Positions 22,101-34,673 are shown, numbered from the stretch's first letter. The stretch is DNA of 64,000 nt from Gonapodya prolifera JEL478 (GCA_001574975.1 KQ965758.1:252763-316762); one strand, 5' to 3'. The notes: generated by a model not told the origin, from the letters alone. Program-made: numbers and translations.

Positions 22101-23100
22101 ATTCGGTCGCAGAGATTGTTAACAAGGACCCCGATGTTGCTCAACTACTTAAAGTAGTGTTTATTCCCAACTACAACGTGTCTCTCGCTGAAGTGATGTG
22201 GGTATCATGCCATTTACTTGATATGCTGCCCCTTTAAGAACTGTGACGAATGTTACTCTTCGTGTAGCATCCCTGCGAGTGACATTTCACAGCACATTTC
22301 CACCGCTGGAACTGAAGCGTCAGGGACTTCAAACATGAAGGTGCGTGCCCGCAGATCTGCATAATTTTTGCGATCACAGACAACGTCGTCATTTGCGGCA
22401 GTTTGTGCTCAATGGTGGGCTCATTCTTGGCACCGTTGATGGTGCGAACATCGAGATCGGGGAGGAGGTTGGCGAAGAGAACATCTTCTTCTTCGGAAAG
22501 CTTGCGGACCAAGTGGAGGAGGTTCGACACGCAAACCGGTAAGTGGCACATACAACTCAACGTCGCTTTCATGTCGATTAACAATCTCATGCAGGTACCG
22601 AAGAAGTGATGTGGACCCCAAGCTGCGAGTTGTCATTGACCTCATCGACCAAGGTGTATTCGGAGATCCCAGAATCTTTGAACCTCTTGTTTGTGAGTAG
22701 TGGCTATGCAATAGTGATGGCTTGCCCATGTGGAACGTGGCATTGTCTGCTTTTAGCAACCCTTACAGTTGGGGGCGACTACTATATTATCTCCGCCGAT
22801 TTTGAGTCATACATCACTGCCCAGGATGTTGTCGACAAGGCCTACAAAGACAAAGCGGGTTGGTCGAAGAAAGCCGTCATGTGCACGTGAGCTAATTACA
22901 TCCCAAAGTCTTCGAAGCTTGTTCTTGTTCGCTGACTGCTCTTCTGTAGTGCTCTCATGGGCAAATTTTCGAGTGATCGGTCTATATTGGACTACTGCAA
23001 GAGAATATGGAAAGTCACTCCCTGTGCAGGTGCGTCGTGATCGTTAACGCTACCCAGTAGCAAGCTTTGACCCAACGTGAATTGTCATGTAGTTCCGTGA
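19136..23100 (+). CDS. GPH1: Glycogen phosphorylase
   Basis: Pyridoxal-phosphate enzyme that releases glucose-1-phosphate from glycogen in the cytosol. Twenty-one exons: 19136-19193, 19256-19305, 19369-19684, 19770-19921, 20201-20484, 20541-20602, 20670-20832, 20888-21008, 21065-21139, 21195-21293, 21355-21580, 21658-21665, 21729-21807, 21865-21916, 21979-22197, 22268-22340, 22402-22538, 22595-22692, 22757-22886, 22950-23029 and 23093-23100; 829 aa, near the usual length. Signatures: [99 protein letters not shown] and EASGTSNMK, whose lysine binds PLP; an intron separates it from [11 protein letters not shown]. Exon 12 is 8 nt. Intron 4 is 279 nt, against about 55-80 for the others. The last exon could instead begin at another AG near 23060. 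Confidence 0.95.
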
Positions 23101-23383
23101 TTGTCCACATGGTCATACCCGCATCATTGATGGGGTAAATATTGGTCTGATTCACGATTCAAAACACATTAACTTGAAGTATTGCCGGGAGAATAAAGAA
23201 GAGAATAATTCATGCTGAATTGCACTCGCACTGAAACTCAATTGTGCTCGAACCTCATAGTATAGAAGAGAAAGAAGGGGGGGAGCAGTAGATTGGGGCT
23301 TTGGCACTTTTGACCAAGGAGGCACCCCGGATCTCCGACCAACAGCAAACTCCGGTCTTTCCTTCACCCTTTCTCATGGTGCG

Positions 23384-26300
23384 ATGACTGGGACTTCAAA
23401 AGGATCGGTGGACAGCCCGCCGTACCGCTTATTGGAGCTAATTGGTGAGCGTGATTTGGCTTATCGGTGGGTCGGTCCAACCATCAGCTCACATGCCCTG
23501 GATTTTCGAGGACACGGATCGTTCGGCAAGGTGTACAAAGGGTGAGCGTGATATGTTTTTTAAGTGGTGGCGTGGGCTCATAATTCATGGCTTCTTCTCC
23601 ATGCAGGATGCGAAAGAGTTCCGGCGAACTGGTGGCTGTGAAGGTATTGAACCTGGACGTGGACAATGCTTTCGATGAGGAAATCGCGGATACACAGAAG
23701 GAAATTAGGATGCTGAGCTTAATATGTGGTGATTCGCCCTTCTGCACGTTTGTTTCTCTGTGTCGTGGTTTCCTACCGAATTGCTCTAATCTCGTCTTCC
23801 TACTGCAGGAAATATCATGAATCAATTGTCGTCGACATGAAGCTATGGATTGTGATGGAGTATTGCGGAGTAGGATCTGTTCGAGATGTTGTGAGTTGTC
23901 AGGAGAGTTCTCGGAATTTTATTCATCTCACACTCACCAACACTCTCCACCGACTTCGTAAGCTCAAATCTGGCGTTTTGGAAGAAAAACATATTGCTAT
24001 CATTGTCCGGCAAGTCTTGCAGGCACTTGTGTATCTCCACAACCGTTGCAACATCATTCACCGTGACATCAAATGTAAGCTCCCGGCATCGGCCCTCTGT
24101 GAATTCACACAACTTACTTGCAAAACAGCCGCCAATATTCTTCTTTCCAACGATAATGGGGTGAAGCTTTGTGATTTCGGTGTCGCTGGGCAAATTACGA
24201 TGACTTCACTTCGTCGAAATAGTTTCGTTGGTTCTCCGCAGTGAGTTGGCGTATCTAAGTTTCTCAAGTCACTTAAAGTTCATATTCCCATCTCCTCGTC
24301 CTCATTGCAAATTGCAACGTCACTTTAAACAGCTGGATGGCACCTGAAGTCATTCAGCGTGCTTCGTACGACTTCAAAGCGGATATCTGGTCTCTCGGTA
24401 TTACGATAATTGAAATGGCACTGGGAAACCCACCGCACTCTAATCAAGACCCGAGACGGGCAATATTTTTGATTCCACGCACGAAGCCCCCTCGGTTGGA
24501 CGGGCGATATTCTGCATCAATGAAAGAGTTCCTGGCTTTGTGTCTTCGGGAGGAGCCAACAGAAGTATGTTCTACCAAATTTTATCTTACGCAAGAGACG
24601 TGAAGGATCTTTCAAACAGCGACCGACTGCGGAGGAACTTTTGAAGACCAAGTTCATACGAAATGCACCAAAGGGCACTATCCAACTAGCTGATCTAATC
24701 GCTCGTCACGAGCAATGGAAGCAGGCACATGGAGAGGGGATTCCAGAGACGTACGTTCTGTCGCGGTTAACGATTGTTTCACTAGCCTCATCTCATGTCA
24801 CAGTCCCCAAACCCGGGAGTTCAACGAAGAGGATGAAGAAGATGACGAATGGCTGTTTGAATCATATCAGTCAAGGACAAAGGGCGGGCACGTTGCGGCA
24901 GAGCGTTCTGATCCCCCTTCTGTGACCATAAAGGCTGCCCCAACTCCTGCCCCAAACGAGGTTGCGCCAAAACCTGTTGCTGATGCGTCACCGGACACGA
25001 CTGTGAAAGTTACACCGAAAAGACGCAACTTCAATCGCGATCGAGAGGATGTTGCCGCTGTTGTAAACATGGTGGCGAATCTGTTTCCCCGACCAGAGAG
25101 TATTGTTGGTACTCCTACGGCGGGTCCAGAAGAAGGCAGGCGAAAATCACTTGAGCCGGACAAATCTCGGGTGTTGAGCAGGGCAAGAACGTTTGAAGAC
25201 GGCCCAAGGGGCTCGTCACCGTCTAGTGGGAGGCCTCATTCAGTATTCGAAGTGTCATCCCGGTCGCAGGCCTCTTCTGAAGTTTCTCGCGCGAGGGCTT
25301 CAATGGATGGTGGTCGACCACGGAGCACGGTGGAAGTCTCTCGGCCCCGAAGCTCGGTGGATGCTTCTAGAGCAGGCAGCCGTTCGCGTAGTACATCAGC
25401 ACGGGACGGCGACTTGGGAAATCGTTCGTCGTCAAGTGCGGCAGCAGGATCAAGGTCGCAAACGCCTCATGGTGGCCGTCAGGCGCGATTGTGGGCCGAA
25501 GCCAATGGAAACACGAGAGACGGAGATTCATCACGCGCATCGAGTATCGCACGCACAGAAGCACCTTCCCCAATGCTTAATGTTCCCCTTGCACCAGAGT
25601 CATCAAGATTCCAGTCGAATAGTCGACGAGGAACCTCGCCACAACCGAACCGGCCGTTGCCTTCTCCAACTGAAGTAGTTGCCAACAATGCCTCAGAGTC
25701 TTCCCGTCCTCAGTCAGTGAGGACTTCTGTACTGTCACTCTCTCCAGCACCACCACCTTTACTACGCTCTCTTTCTCAACCGATGACAACTGGACCTGAG
25801 GAGCCTCAAAGAGGTGTAACAAGACCACCGCAAACCAGACTCTCCTCTTCGCCCCCAAACCCCCCAAATAGAGTGCTCCCCCACCGCCCCACCAGTATGG
25901 TCTCAACCACGCTCTCTTCATCGGCCACTAACAGCCATTCAGCCACAAATTTGGCTACCGTTGGTGGTACAGTGCCTCGTAGAGCCCCCTCACTCTTGTA
26001 TCCACAAATTCACGGGCGCTCTTCAACCTCGAGCCAACCTAGCCACCGTTCGCTTGTATCTCCAGCTGAGGATGCACTTCCAGCACCGGCACCAGAGTTA
26101 GCAGCGCCTCCAAGAATGAGAAATAGTGGACGGGCGAGGTCAAGCACAGTGGGAGAAGGGTACGGAAATAGTAGCAATGGCGGGACAGTCTCTGCCCGAC
26201 GAGTGTCCGCCTTTTACGAACATGGCCTAGAATTGGAACTGGGGGAAAACCAACCTGCGAGGATAACCGCCGCGATGACGCGATCAACGTCCGGCTCAGG

Positions 26301-26658
26301 GAAAGCGTTTCCTCACAGTCGCACCACTTCTGGTGGATCCGGTCACGGGATCCCGAACGGGTCGGACCCAACGTCGGGACAGCAATCAGGGGAGGGGAGT
26401 AGTAGGGCAGACAGTGGACAATCCGCTGGCACCTCCGGGACGGGGTGGCTTGCGAGCGACGGCTCTCATGCCGTGGACGAACCAGTGGTTATTGTGTTTC
26501 GGCGTGATAAACGGCCCTTAGTACCGCCGAAAGAAGTGGACCTGGGGCGATCCACTTCAGACTCAGCGCTTCTTCCTGTATCAGGAGCCGTTGCGCCAAA
26601 ACCATCCACGAGAATGCGTGTTTTAGCGATGGTGGGAGATGAAATATGGAGAAAGTAA
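23384..26658 (+). CDS. Ste20/GCK-family serine/threonine kinase with long Ser/Arg-rich tail
   Basis: Nine exons (23384-23444, 23511-23541, 23607-23747, 23809-23890, 23963-24074, 24129-24240, 24333-24564, 24620-24750, 24804-26658) encode 918 aa. The kinase domain is N-terminal: GHGSFGKVYKG loop, AVKVLN lysine, TKYHES and KLWIVMEYCGVGSVRDV as in MST/SPS1-like kinases, HRDIKSANILL, DFGVAGQ, then GSPHWMAPEV, where most relatives have TPYWMAPEV. RPTAEELLKTKFI ends the domain. The one-exon tail of about 600 residues is S/R/P-rich and disordered, with several R-x-S-S-V and SRPRS-type units near 25200-25400 that could be phosphorylation sites. The ATG at 23384 is used because an earlier ATG at 23376 runs into a stop at once. 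Likely cell polarity or morphogenesis signalling; the specific pathway is not shown. Confidence 0.9.
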
Positions 26659-26920
26659 CAGGAGGGAACTAATGTCGTCAGGCGGAGAGTCTGATATGCG
26701 CAGCCTTTAATACGGTTGTGGACATGTAATCTATGTACAGGAGGTGTATACCTGGCATTAAGAATTGTTTGATACATATATAAAATGCTTCGCACACCCG
26801 TGAATAAGATACTAAAAGTGATGTTCAGAAGGTATGTTCAATCAATCAACATGTGCATGACTCTCTCGGTCAACAATCCCCCAATTAACGACGGTTCGTC
26901 CCACGCGACACGGTATTTCA

Positions 26921-28969
26921 TCATGCCCCACACGAGTACGCTAGAGCGAAGGAGTACCCGCCCGACTTGAATAGTTGGTATCCAACCACGACGGCCATTA
27001 CGGCAGAAAATGTAAAGATGCGAGCAGACTCAAACGTCATTGTCATTCCAAGAAACTTGCCCAAGTTCTCATCCATGGACGATTGTAACGCCATCTTTTC
27101 GAGAACTTTAGCTTGTGCTTTTGCTTCGCGCAAACGGGATTCAACAATTTCTCGAGGTACCGCCATGCCGTCTCTGAGTATCAGTGGGTATGAGCGTCCA
27201 GAGAGCTGTTCCCGCTTTCCAAAGGAGGGGAGCGTGCTCTGATATGAATTGACAGTACTTTTTAGGGTTTCCACGAAGACGCTGATGTGGGGGTCTGATG
27301 TCTGTTCAGAATGGATCACGTTAGAAGATAGAGAGATGGTGGCAAGTGAAAGTGAGGCTTACTGATTCAGGATCTCCATTCAAATAAGTTCCGGAACTAT
27401 TGGATGAATTCCCATTTGACAAGTCGCTATCCTGCCGTGTCCAGCCATTCCATGTCTGTGCCGAATATTGGCTTTTCGCATGCGACGAAGGATGTCCCGC
27501 AAGCGCATTCCTTGCTTGTACGAGGTCAAAAATTATGAAAGCTAGCTCGCGTTCGGCTCGCTGGACGATACGATTCGCCTTTGAAGCATTCGAGTTGAAC
27601 AGACCGATGACGTGGAAAAGAGCAATGAAGTAAGAAAGGTGGACGAACGCCTCTGGAGGATAAGAGTCATGAATTCCATGGTGCGAAAAAGTGCTTTTGC
27701 TCAGCGCAACGTACGTGAGATCCAATAAGCTGGAACACAACCTGAGCAGAGCGCGATGACAAAAAAGGCAACGAAATCGACGGCAGTCGCCATTGCTGTG
27801 ACGCCGACGATGCCCTCCAACTGTCTTTTTTCCTGAGTTGCAACAAAGAAGAAAAATCATGAGGACTCGATCTATGCAGTGACAGTCTTTTGTATTCACG
27901 TTTGCAAGTGTCTGGCCCAGATTCCAATGTGCTCTGTCATATTCAGAGCTCTCGTCCTTGTGCAAGGTTGTAGTCGGGAAACGGATTTGATCCAGAGAAG
28001 GGTACCGCAAGTCCGAGAGCGCAAAGAGATTCTGTTGACCACATTGTTAAAACGATTCCAACGGGGAGAGAGGCGAGTGAAACTGTACCCTGTGAAGGGA
28101 ATCTTGCAATTGACGCTGGTCCGACTCTAACTTGGCCAAGAGTATAAAAACGGTCCCCACGCGAGCTGCGTGGACTGCTCCGGTCGTCAATCCCATGGTC
28201 ACAACTGAAGACCAGATTATGTAGGCCTTGAATATTGACCTCAGTGTTGATGTGATGCAACAATGCAGGGCATCAGATCCAGCTTACTATTCGGGAGAAT
28301 CTATTCCAGACACCTCCTTTGGGATCTACAAGTCCGCCGAGGGTGCCCACGATCGCAGAAAGAGCCCAGCCCATGATCGCCCACATCGTTGTCGCCCACA
28401 TTGCGACGGATGTTCGTTCCATGTCACGGCGAATACACTTTCGACATCCGCAAACAATAGTATCGCGGGAGTCATGCCGGGGTTCATGGTTTGGCAGATT
28501 CAGCACAAGGTCTCTGCCAGGTCAGATGGTCAAACGTTGGCGCTAAACAAGAACAACAAGCAACTACAAGCACTCACACAGCGTGCATAAACCGTCCTAC
28601 TGGTCCTGCATAGTGCAGCGTGCCCTTCTCCCGGTGGAATCGCGCCAACTGGGTTCCAGACGCGCCGAGATACAAGTGGAGCAGAAATGTGAAGATGGCG
28701 GCAAGCGATACGGCCATTCGGCCAACTTCGAACACGGTATAGTCGTAGTACAGTATGATGGCCGGTAGGATGATGCAGCCAGCGCTGTAGAGTGGAGTCG
28801 CGTAGACATTCAGTGCATATCCACTCCGGAGAACGTATTCCGCGGCAAGCCAAAGGCCTGTTGGCACTCTGGATCGAAAATCGGCAGGGGAGAGGGTTCG
28901 GCGGTGGGGCGAGTACGAAAATTCGACGGATGCGATTGGGGCAGAGTCTTCCTCCAGCTTGTCCACCAT
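26921..28969 (-). CDS. Multi-pass membrane protein, family not recognised
   Basis: Seven exons (28969-28578, 28513-28288, 28226-28089, 28031-27900, 27832-27715, 27652-27363, 27301-26921) encode 558 aa. About seven hydrophobic spans are visible, including AGCIILPAIILYY, MAVSLAAIFTFLLHLYLG, TTMWAIMGWALSAIVGTL, AYIIWSSVVTMGL, DFVAFFVIALCSG, FVHLSYFIALFHVIGLF and, near the end, FTFSAVMAVVVGYQLF. A CGCRKC motif follows the second span. The region between the last two spans is polar and Ser/Asn-rich. No transport or enzyme signature is recognised. It converges on the Ste20-like kinase with 262 bp between stops. The gene model is supported by frame closure and by hydrophobic continuity across every junction. 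Confidence 0.75.
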
Positions 28970-29968
28970 CGCTGAGCCACTGAAGTGGAACAAGCGAAAA
29001 ACGCGGTGTGGATCCCGCACAGCGGTCTCAATGGATGGGTGGTGAGAGGGGAAATATGAAAATTGGGGATTGTGGGGTTGTGTGGCATCCTCAATTCAAT
29101 TTTAGTTTGTTTACCCCTTTCTAGTTTTCGTAAGTCTCTGGTTGTTACGGACGATGCTTCACCAAGCTTTCCTCTTTGCCGGGCGCGACTTGCCTGGGAC
29201 GTTCAAAATTGCAGGTTGAAAAACACTTGCCCACACTGCGCCAACGGATCGCTGCCGACGGGCGGGCCTCAAGGGACTGACGGCAGGCTTGGAAATTGGT
29301 TGAGTTAAAATAATTGGGAAATTTGAAATGGACCTCTCCTTGTGACACACCACGTGCAAGTCACGCGTCAACAGTCACGCGTCACACCATCTTGCACCTA
29401 AAGCTGCATCGCGGCATCTTCCAATAATTACCACCACAAATCACCAGCTGCGTTGTTCATAGAGGTTCGCAAGCCCTTCTGCGCGACGATAATGCTACTT
29501 CTCGACGTCAAATTTTTGGTACTGTCCCCGATCAACGACAGGCGCAACTTGGAAGCGACACTGTGCGAGTGAGCAAGAATTGTAAACTGCTCTGAGATAT
29601 CGTGGTCGGCAGGTATGAGACAAGGGTTAGGATGATCGGACGCTGTTTGAACGGACGGAGCGCACTGTTTTGTGGTTGCTGCCGTGGACGACATGGTCTG
29701 ATCTACCGGTAACTCGAAAGTTAGAGGGGTGTCTCGTAGTTTAAGCGATGCTCTGATCGGAGAACAAGCATATAGTTGAGGAGATCAATTGCCGACCACC
29801 ACAGATGCCCCCATTTTCACCAGACTGCAGCGAAGCGAAGCGCAAATGACAGCGCTCCACTCACAGACACCGCTCTTGGCTCGCGTAAAGCATCGTTCCG
29901 CACACGACGCAAAGCCCACGCAACTTTTACAAGGGTGCTCTCGCTGGAATCCACACCACGTGGCGCTC

Positions 29969-30007
29969 GCTCACTTCACTCGCTCACTTCACTCGCTCAC
30001 TTCACTT
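29969..30007. repeat. Three tandem copies of a 13-bp unit
   Basis: The unit gctcacttcactc occurs three times head to tail, the last copy ending in ttg instead of ctc. Probably simple-sequence slippage. Confidence 0.85.
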
Positions 30008-30767
30008 GGGTCCCACTTCTTCTGCCCCCCGCTTCAACTCTCGTGGGGCTATCGTGCCATGCGAGGCCTTTGTTTGCAACTGCCAGAACATCCTCGTGGC
30101 AGCGTACCCGCTCGACCGTGCAAAGGACGTCGAAGGGGAGGGAAGGAGAAAATGACCACTGGAGCCGGTGGGCAAAGGGTTGAATTGGGGACCTGAGGGG
30201 ATTTACGAGGTGGAAGGCGCAAAGGTCCAATTTCCTTTCTCCTTCGTCAAAAAGCGTTGGATGATGAAAAATTATTGGATGCCTCGAGCTCATCCAATAT
30301 CGCAATAAAATTGAACTACGGCGATGTGGACAGATTCAAAAGTTGCTACTCAGTCCAAAAATATTTACACATCGGTGATTTTGGTTCCGAAACACGACCA
30401 GTGTTAGAATCGAAAGAACATATGGACGGAAGGTACATCTCGTAGGAGCAGACCTGTACATGTCCACACTAAGCTTAGCTGCGCAGTTCTACAAACTACA
30501 ACCCTAAGAGTTCGGAAAAGGATCTTGTGAACGGAAGTCCATTTCACGGTGAAGGAGGAAATCCAGGAAATGCAACCAATTGCCACACTGAAGGATGTGT
30601 TACGCTAAATATCGCATGTATGCTACTGGTCGCCATTGGATGAGGCACCCACCAGTAAAAGGTTCACCAGATCATGATATCACAAAAAGGACCTGGACCT
30701 GGAAAGGGCGGGGGTGGCGTCGGTCACGGGTCACCACAGATGGTACTCGCGAAAGGTTCCCCTCATG

Positions 30768-30774
30768 TTATAAG
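30768..30774 (+). promoter_or_regulatory. TATA-like element upstream of ZIP gene
   Basis: ttataag lies 49 nt before the ZIP start codon in otherwise mixed sequence. Position fits a core promoter; weak evidence alone. Confidence 0.35.
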
Positions 30775-30822
30775 GGAACCCGTTTTCTCCTTGGCACTCC
30801 TCTCACCATCCCTCGTCTCGAA

Positions 30823-32480
30823 ATGACTCTCAACCGCGCAGTAGCTGGCCTCCTCATCAGTGCTGCACTTCTTCCCGTCGTGTTCGCACAAGGTTTGTAT
30901 CCGTCATTGCTCAATCACTGCACCGAGCTAACAAGGACAACTCCATTTTCTCTTTTCTGCTTCTCGCTCCAATGCAACACCATATCGAACACCGTCATAT
31001 GTTCCACTCCTGCTCATCGTTGTTGTCGAAACCCACACCGCACTCATGGTTCACCACGCTAACCCTGAGAAGACGCGGTCGACCCTGAGGGTGCCGCCGC
31101 GGACGCCCCAGCAGATGGAGGGGCCATTGACCAGTGCGCAGCGGATAACGGGGACCCTCCTGAGCGTGGCCTGCACATTGCTGCCGTCTTCATCCAGGTC
31201 GCCATCTCCCTGTCTGGAACGCTCATTCCAATCTTGCTCAAGAAGTTCAACCTGGCTAGCCAATGGACTGACACTGCTTTTGACATTGTGCGAAATTTCG
31301 GTACTGGAGTCATTCTTGCGACCGGTACGTTGTTAGAATCGAAGTGACGTTGCATCTTTCACTCAAATGTTACGCAATAGGATTTGTCCACATGCTCATA
31401 CCTGCTGCTCAGCTGCTTACGAGCCCGTGCCTTCCCAGTGGCTGGACAGACTACTCGGGTTTACCAGCTGTCTTTGCCATGGCTGGAATCATGGTCGTGC
31501 AGGTATGTCCATGCAAGGTGTGATCCTACGAGACACAGGGACTCATTTCTTTGAAAGTTCGTTCAAACGGCAGCTTCAGCACTTCTTACCTACTCGATGT
31601 CTCGTCGCGTATCGACGGGATCCGAAGACCCTGAGAAGTCTAAAGAGAAGACTCCAACGGAGGTCACGGTGATTGGCAACGAACATTCTGACGCAGATGG
31701 ACATCACCATCTGCGTGAGGAGCTGTTTGGTACGGGACCTCAAGCACAAGAATTGAAGAAAAAGCAGTTGACGTAAGTTGTGAACTTCTTATTCTGTGCT
31801 GTGGTTTCTCAAAATAAGAATTATTCTCCCTTGCAGAGTTTACATTCTCGAGCTTGGTATTGCTTCGCACTCGTTCTTCGTTGGGTTGGCGCTGGGAACT
31901 TCTCGTGGTTCGGAACTGCGGGCTCTCATGGTGGCATTAGCATTCCACCAGGTAAGTTTCACGGTGGCATTGGACTGTTCTGTCGTTGCGCACACATTCT
32001 TCGTGAAGTTCTTCGAAGGCATGGCGTTGAGTGCCACCGTCATCGACGCCAAGTTTATTTCGAAATGTAAGTTAGATCGTTCGGACGTCCAGCAACAGAG
32101 AAAATCATCCGGTGTCATATTGCAGTACCGCTTATCATTATGGTGTGCCTCTACACCGTGATCACACCCGTCGGTGTCACTGTCGGCGCAGTTATAAACG
32201 ACTCATTCAACCCCAACTCTCCAGCAGCTTTGCTGACACAAGTGAGTGTTGAGAGCATTCGGGCGCAGAGGTTGATTGAACTAAAATGGTGTTTTATTAG
32301 GGAATTGTTGATGCATTTGCTGCTGGAATTCTGATTTACGACTCGCTCGTGAACCTCTTGCATCAGAACGTTACCGCAAATACCAACTTCCACCTGTCTT
32401 CATTGGGACGAAAGGCTCTTTTGTTCGGAGCTTTCTATGTCGGAGCCGGCATCATGGCCTTCATTGGCAAGTACGCATAA
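30823..32480 (+). CDS. ZIP-family zinc/iron transporter
   Basis: Moves Zn2+ or Fe2+ into the cytosol. Exons 30823-30892, 31073-31324, 31381-31502, 31558-31772, 31837-31951, 32009-32066, 32126-32241 and 32301-32480 encode 375 aa. The first 23 residues (LLISAALLPVVFAQ) are a signal peptide. ZIP signatures: IAAVFIQVAISLSGTLIP, FGTGVILATGFVHML, a cytosolic loop with GNEHSDADGHHHLREE (the usual His-rich metal loop), then ELGIASHSFFVGLALG and AFHQFFEGMALS with the conserved His and Glu of spans IV and V, and a C-terminal GAFYVGAGIMAFIGKYA. Length and order match fungal plasma-membrane ZIP proteins. Intron 1, 180 nt, is longer than the rest and ends in a CTAAC branch context. Confidence 0.95.
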
Positions 32481-32897
32481 AACACGGGAGAGATGGATGG
32501 TTCAATTGAACACTGGAAATGGTAATTGGCGGGCGGGGAGAGGTACAATTGTTAAAATTGTAATCTGTAATGCGTTAGAATTTGTTCTTCGTCACCTCAT
32601 CGTAAATGTCTAGCAATACATAATTATTATTCACGACCTCCCAGAATTGGCGTTTACTGTAACCTCCCAAATTTGAAAATGAAGAAAATCAGTGAGCGGC
32701 GTGCATCCCACTGGCCCAGCCTTCACCGTGGTCGCCTCCCTTTTTGGTGGCACCCAACCAACCAACCTCCCCCAAAACACATAGTAGCGCTCACGGCCGC
32801 GGCTTTGCCGAGGGACGACAAAATTTTCGTCCCATAAGGATTCGCGGACGCCTCTTGCCCAGCACGAGTCCATTTTGTGGCCTTTGGTCTCGCTGTC
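32481..32897. other. Intergenic between ZIP transporter and protease
   Basis: Holds the ZIP 3' UTR and protease promoter. AT-rich at 32500-32690. No gene seen. Confidence 0.6.
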
Positions 32898-34673
32898 ATG
32901 GGTCGCACTCGTAACACAGGAGCTCTGTCCAAAGGGACCATTGTGGGACTTCTGTACATTATCTGCATGGGATGTATCAGCGGAAGCTTGGCTGCTGGAG
33001 AAGAAGGCGTAACTGCAGGTGAGGGTTTGTGTTTGGAGTACTGCAGGGCAACCGCCACACACATCGCAACTGCCGATGGCGTTGCTCGCCTGGTTTGCTC
33101 CCCATCTGAGCCCACTTGTCTCTTCTAGGCTCCCTGTCTCGTCGCATTCCGACGACCAGCAATGGAATCAAAGGGACGAATTGTGAGTTGCGTCGAGCAT
33201 GAATGTTGAGGCTAAGCTGCAACCTTCCTTACCCCTTCGCCCATCGATCCATCCGACGAACTTCATTGCCTTATCAAAAGTCATCATTGGGGGGTCTGCA
33301 ATCAATCCTGCCGATTACCCTTACACCTGTTTGTTGGACGTTCAACCGAACTACTCCATCCCCAACACCATCAACTACGCCGAGACGTGCTCTGGAGTGC
33401 TCATACAAGCCACTCCAGTGCCTGTCATGCTCACGACTGCGCACTGCGGATCCGGTGGCATCGAACCGTTCGCGACCGTATACGCTGGCAAGGGTAACAA
33501 GCAAGCGCCATGCTCGTCCGAGCCCAGTTGCACACAGTTCAACGTTCTGCAGATTACTATAAACCCCCAGTATGCACCCTATCATGGCGTGGACAAGGTA
33601 CTCATTCCCGTCACAGTTGATGCATTTTCAAGCGACTCACGGTTGCCCATTTGTGCAGTACGGCAACGACCTCGCGGTCTGGGCGTTGAAGCAGAGTGCC
33701 CCGTCTTCGGCTCCCTTGATCACCGCGACGCTGAACAGCGACCCAAACTTCCCTCCAATTGGTGTAAGCAGCATGGCCCTGGGTTGGGGCTACACAAACG
33801 TCCATGGAGATCAGGGCGTCAACCCCACTCTCGCCACAACTCTTCAAGGAGTTCCTCTGCAGGTCGCTGACAACACCGTTTGCGAAAACGCCTATTTCAT
33901 CAATCCAAGTGCCCGGGATGGCCTGTCGTGCCTGCTTGGGTCCAACTCTACGGGTATTCAAACCTCCACCTGCCTGGGCGACTCAGGAGGGCCCCACGTA
34001 TATAACGGTATTGTGTACGGTATCACCAACTTTGGCCCATTGGTGTGCGACTCTGGAGAGCCCCTCGTTGCCGCTAAGACGGCCCACTCGAAGGCCTGGC
34101 TTGATCAGGTTCTCGGGTCAATCAACGCCAAGTATGGGGGTTCGCCTGCTCCGACGTCCGCGCCCGTCTCAACAACAACCACATCATCATCACCCGCCGC
34201 CTTCGGTCTTTCCCTCACGGGGGGAGACGCTTTCTCATTGGCGACTGTCTCTCCTACCACCAAGCCCGATGCAACGACTTGTAAGCGGGTTGAAGATTCC
34301 GACATATGATCGTCACTGATACCCAATCATATCCCCCTCCCCNNNNNNNNNNCCCCCGCTCGCCCCCTCAGCCACACAAGCTACGTCGTCATCTGCACCG
34401 GGGGGGGCCACCTTTGGCCTGAGTGGCACCGATGTTCCGGGAATCCTTGGTGGTGGCGCACAACCCACCTCTCCTCCCACCATTGTTCAACCGGAAGGAA
34501 ACTCAACCGGTTCCAAGACGGCGATTTCGGCCCCCTCCACCGGTACAAAAAGGAGCTGGCCTCGTCATTCGTGGAGTAAGTGCGCCACGAGATTGGGACA
34601 CATGGAGGAAATACTGATCATCATCATCACAGCTGTTGGCCTAATATCGCTCTTCTTACTTGCGCTTTTATAA
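32898..34673 (+). CDS. Secreted trypsin-like serine protease (S1A) with Ser/Thr-rich stalk and C-terminal hydrophobic tail
   Basis: Exons 32898-33018, 33129-33182, 33281-33597, 33659-34280, 34372-34575 and 34633-34673 encode 452 aa. An N-terminal hydrophobic segment (TIVGLLYIICMGCISGSLAA) acts as signal or anchor. A short propeptide with LSRRIP precedes IIGGSAINPADYPY, the mature chymotrypsin-fold start. Catalytic triad: His in LTTAHCG, Asp in GNDLAVW and Ser in CLGDSGGP. The stalk is Ser/Thr/Pro-rich with two related modules (AFGLSLTGGD and ATFGLSGTD). The final exon gives VGLISLFLLALL, then stop, like a GPI-attachment signal or membrane span. The 10-base gap at 34343-34352 lies in intron 4 and does not touch coding sequence. 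Host-wall or nutritional proteolysis is likely; the substrate is unknown. Confidence 0.9.
34343..34352. other. Assembly gap (10 N)
   Basis: Unknown bases within a C-rich intron of the protease gene. Confidence 0.99.

Larger units (their letters stand above)
28970..30822. other. Long divergent intergenic region
   Basis: 1.85 kb between the membrane protein (minus) and the ZIP transporter (plus). It contains a small direct repeat at 29969-30007 and GC-rich patches near 29170-29290. An 88-codon ATG frame on the minus strand (29694-29428) has no family match or splice support. No gene accepted. Confidence 0.5.

Noticed and set aside
29428-29694. 88-codon ATG frame on the minus strand, Ser/Thr-rich
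   Set aside because: Short, isolated, no recognisable domain or coherent exon to join; could be a small gene but not supportable.
34281-34371. Protease ending at the stop near 34309
   Set aside because: A good gtaag donor precedes it, and the downstream exons in frame supply a matching Ser/Thr stalk and a hydrophobic terminus.
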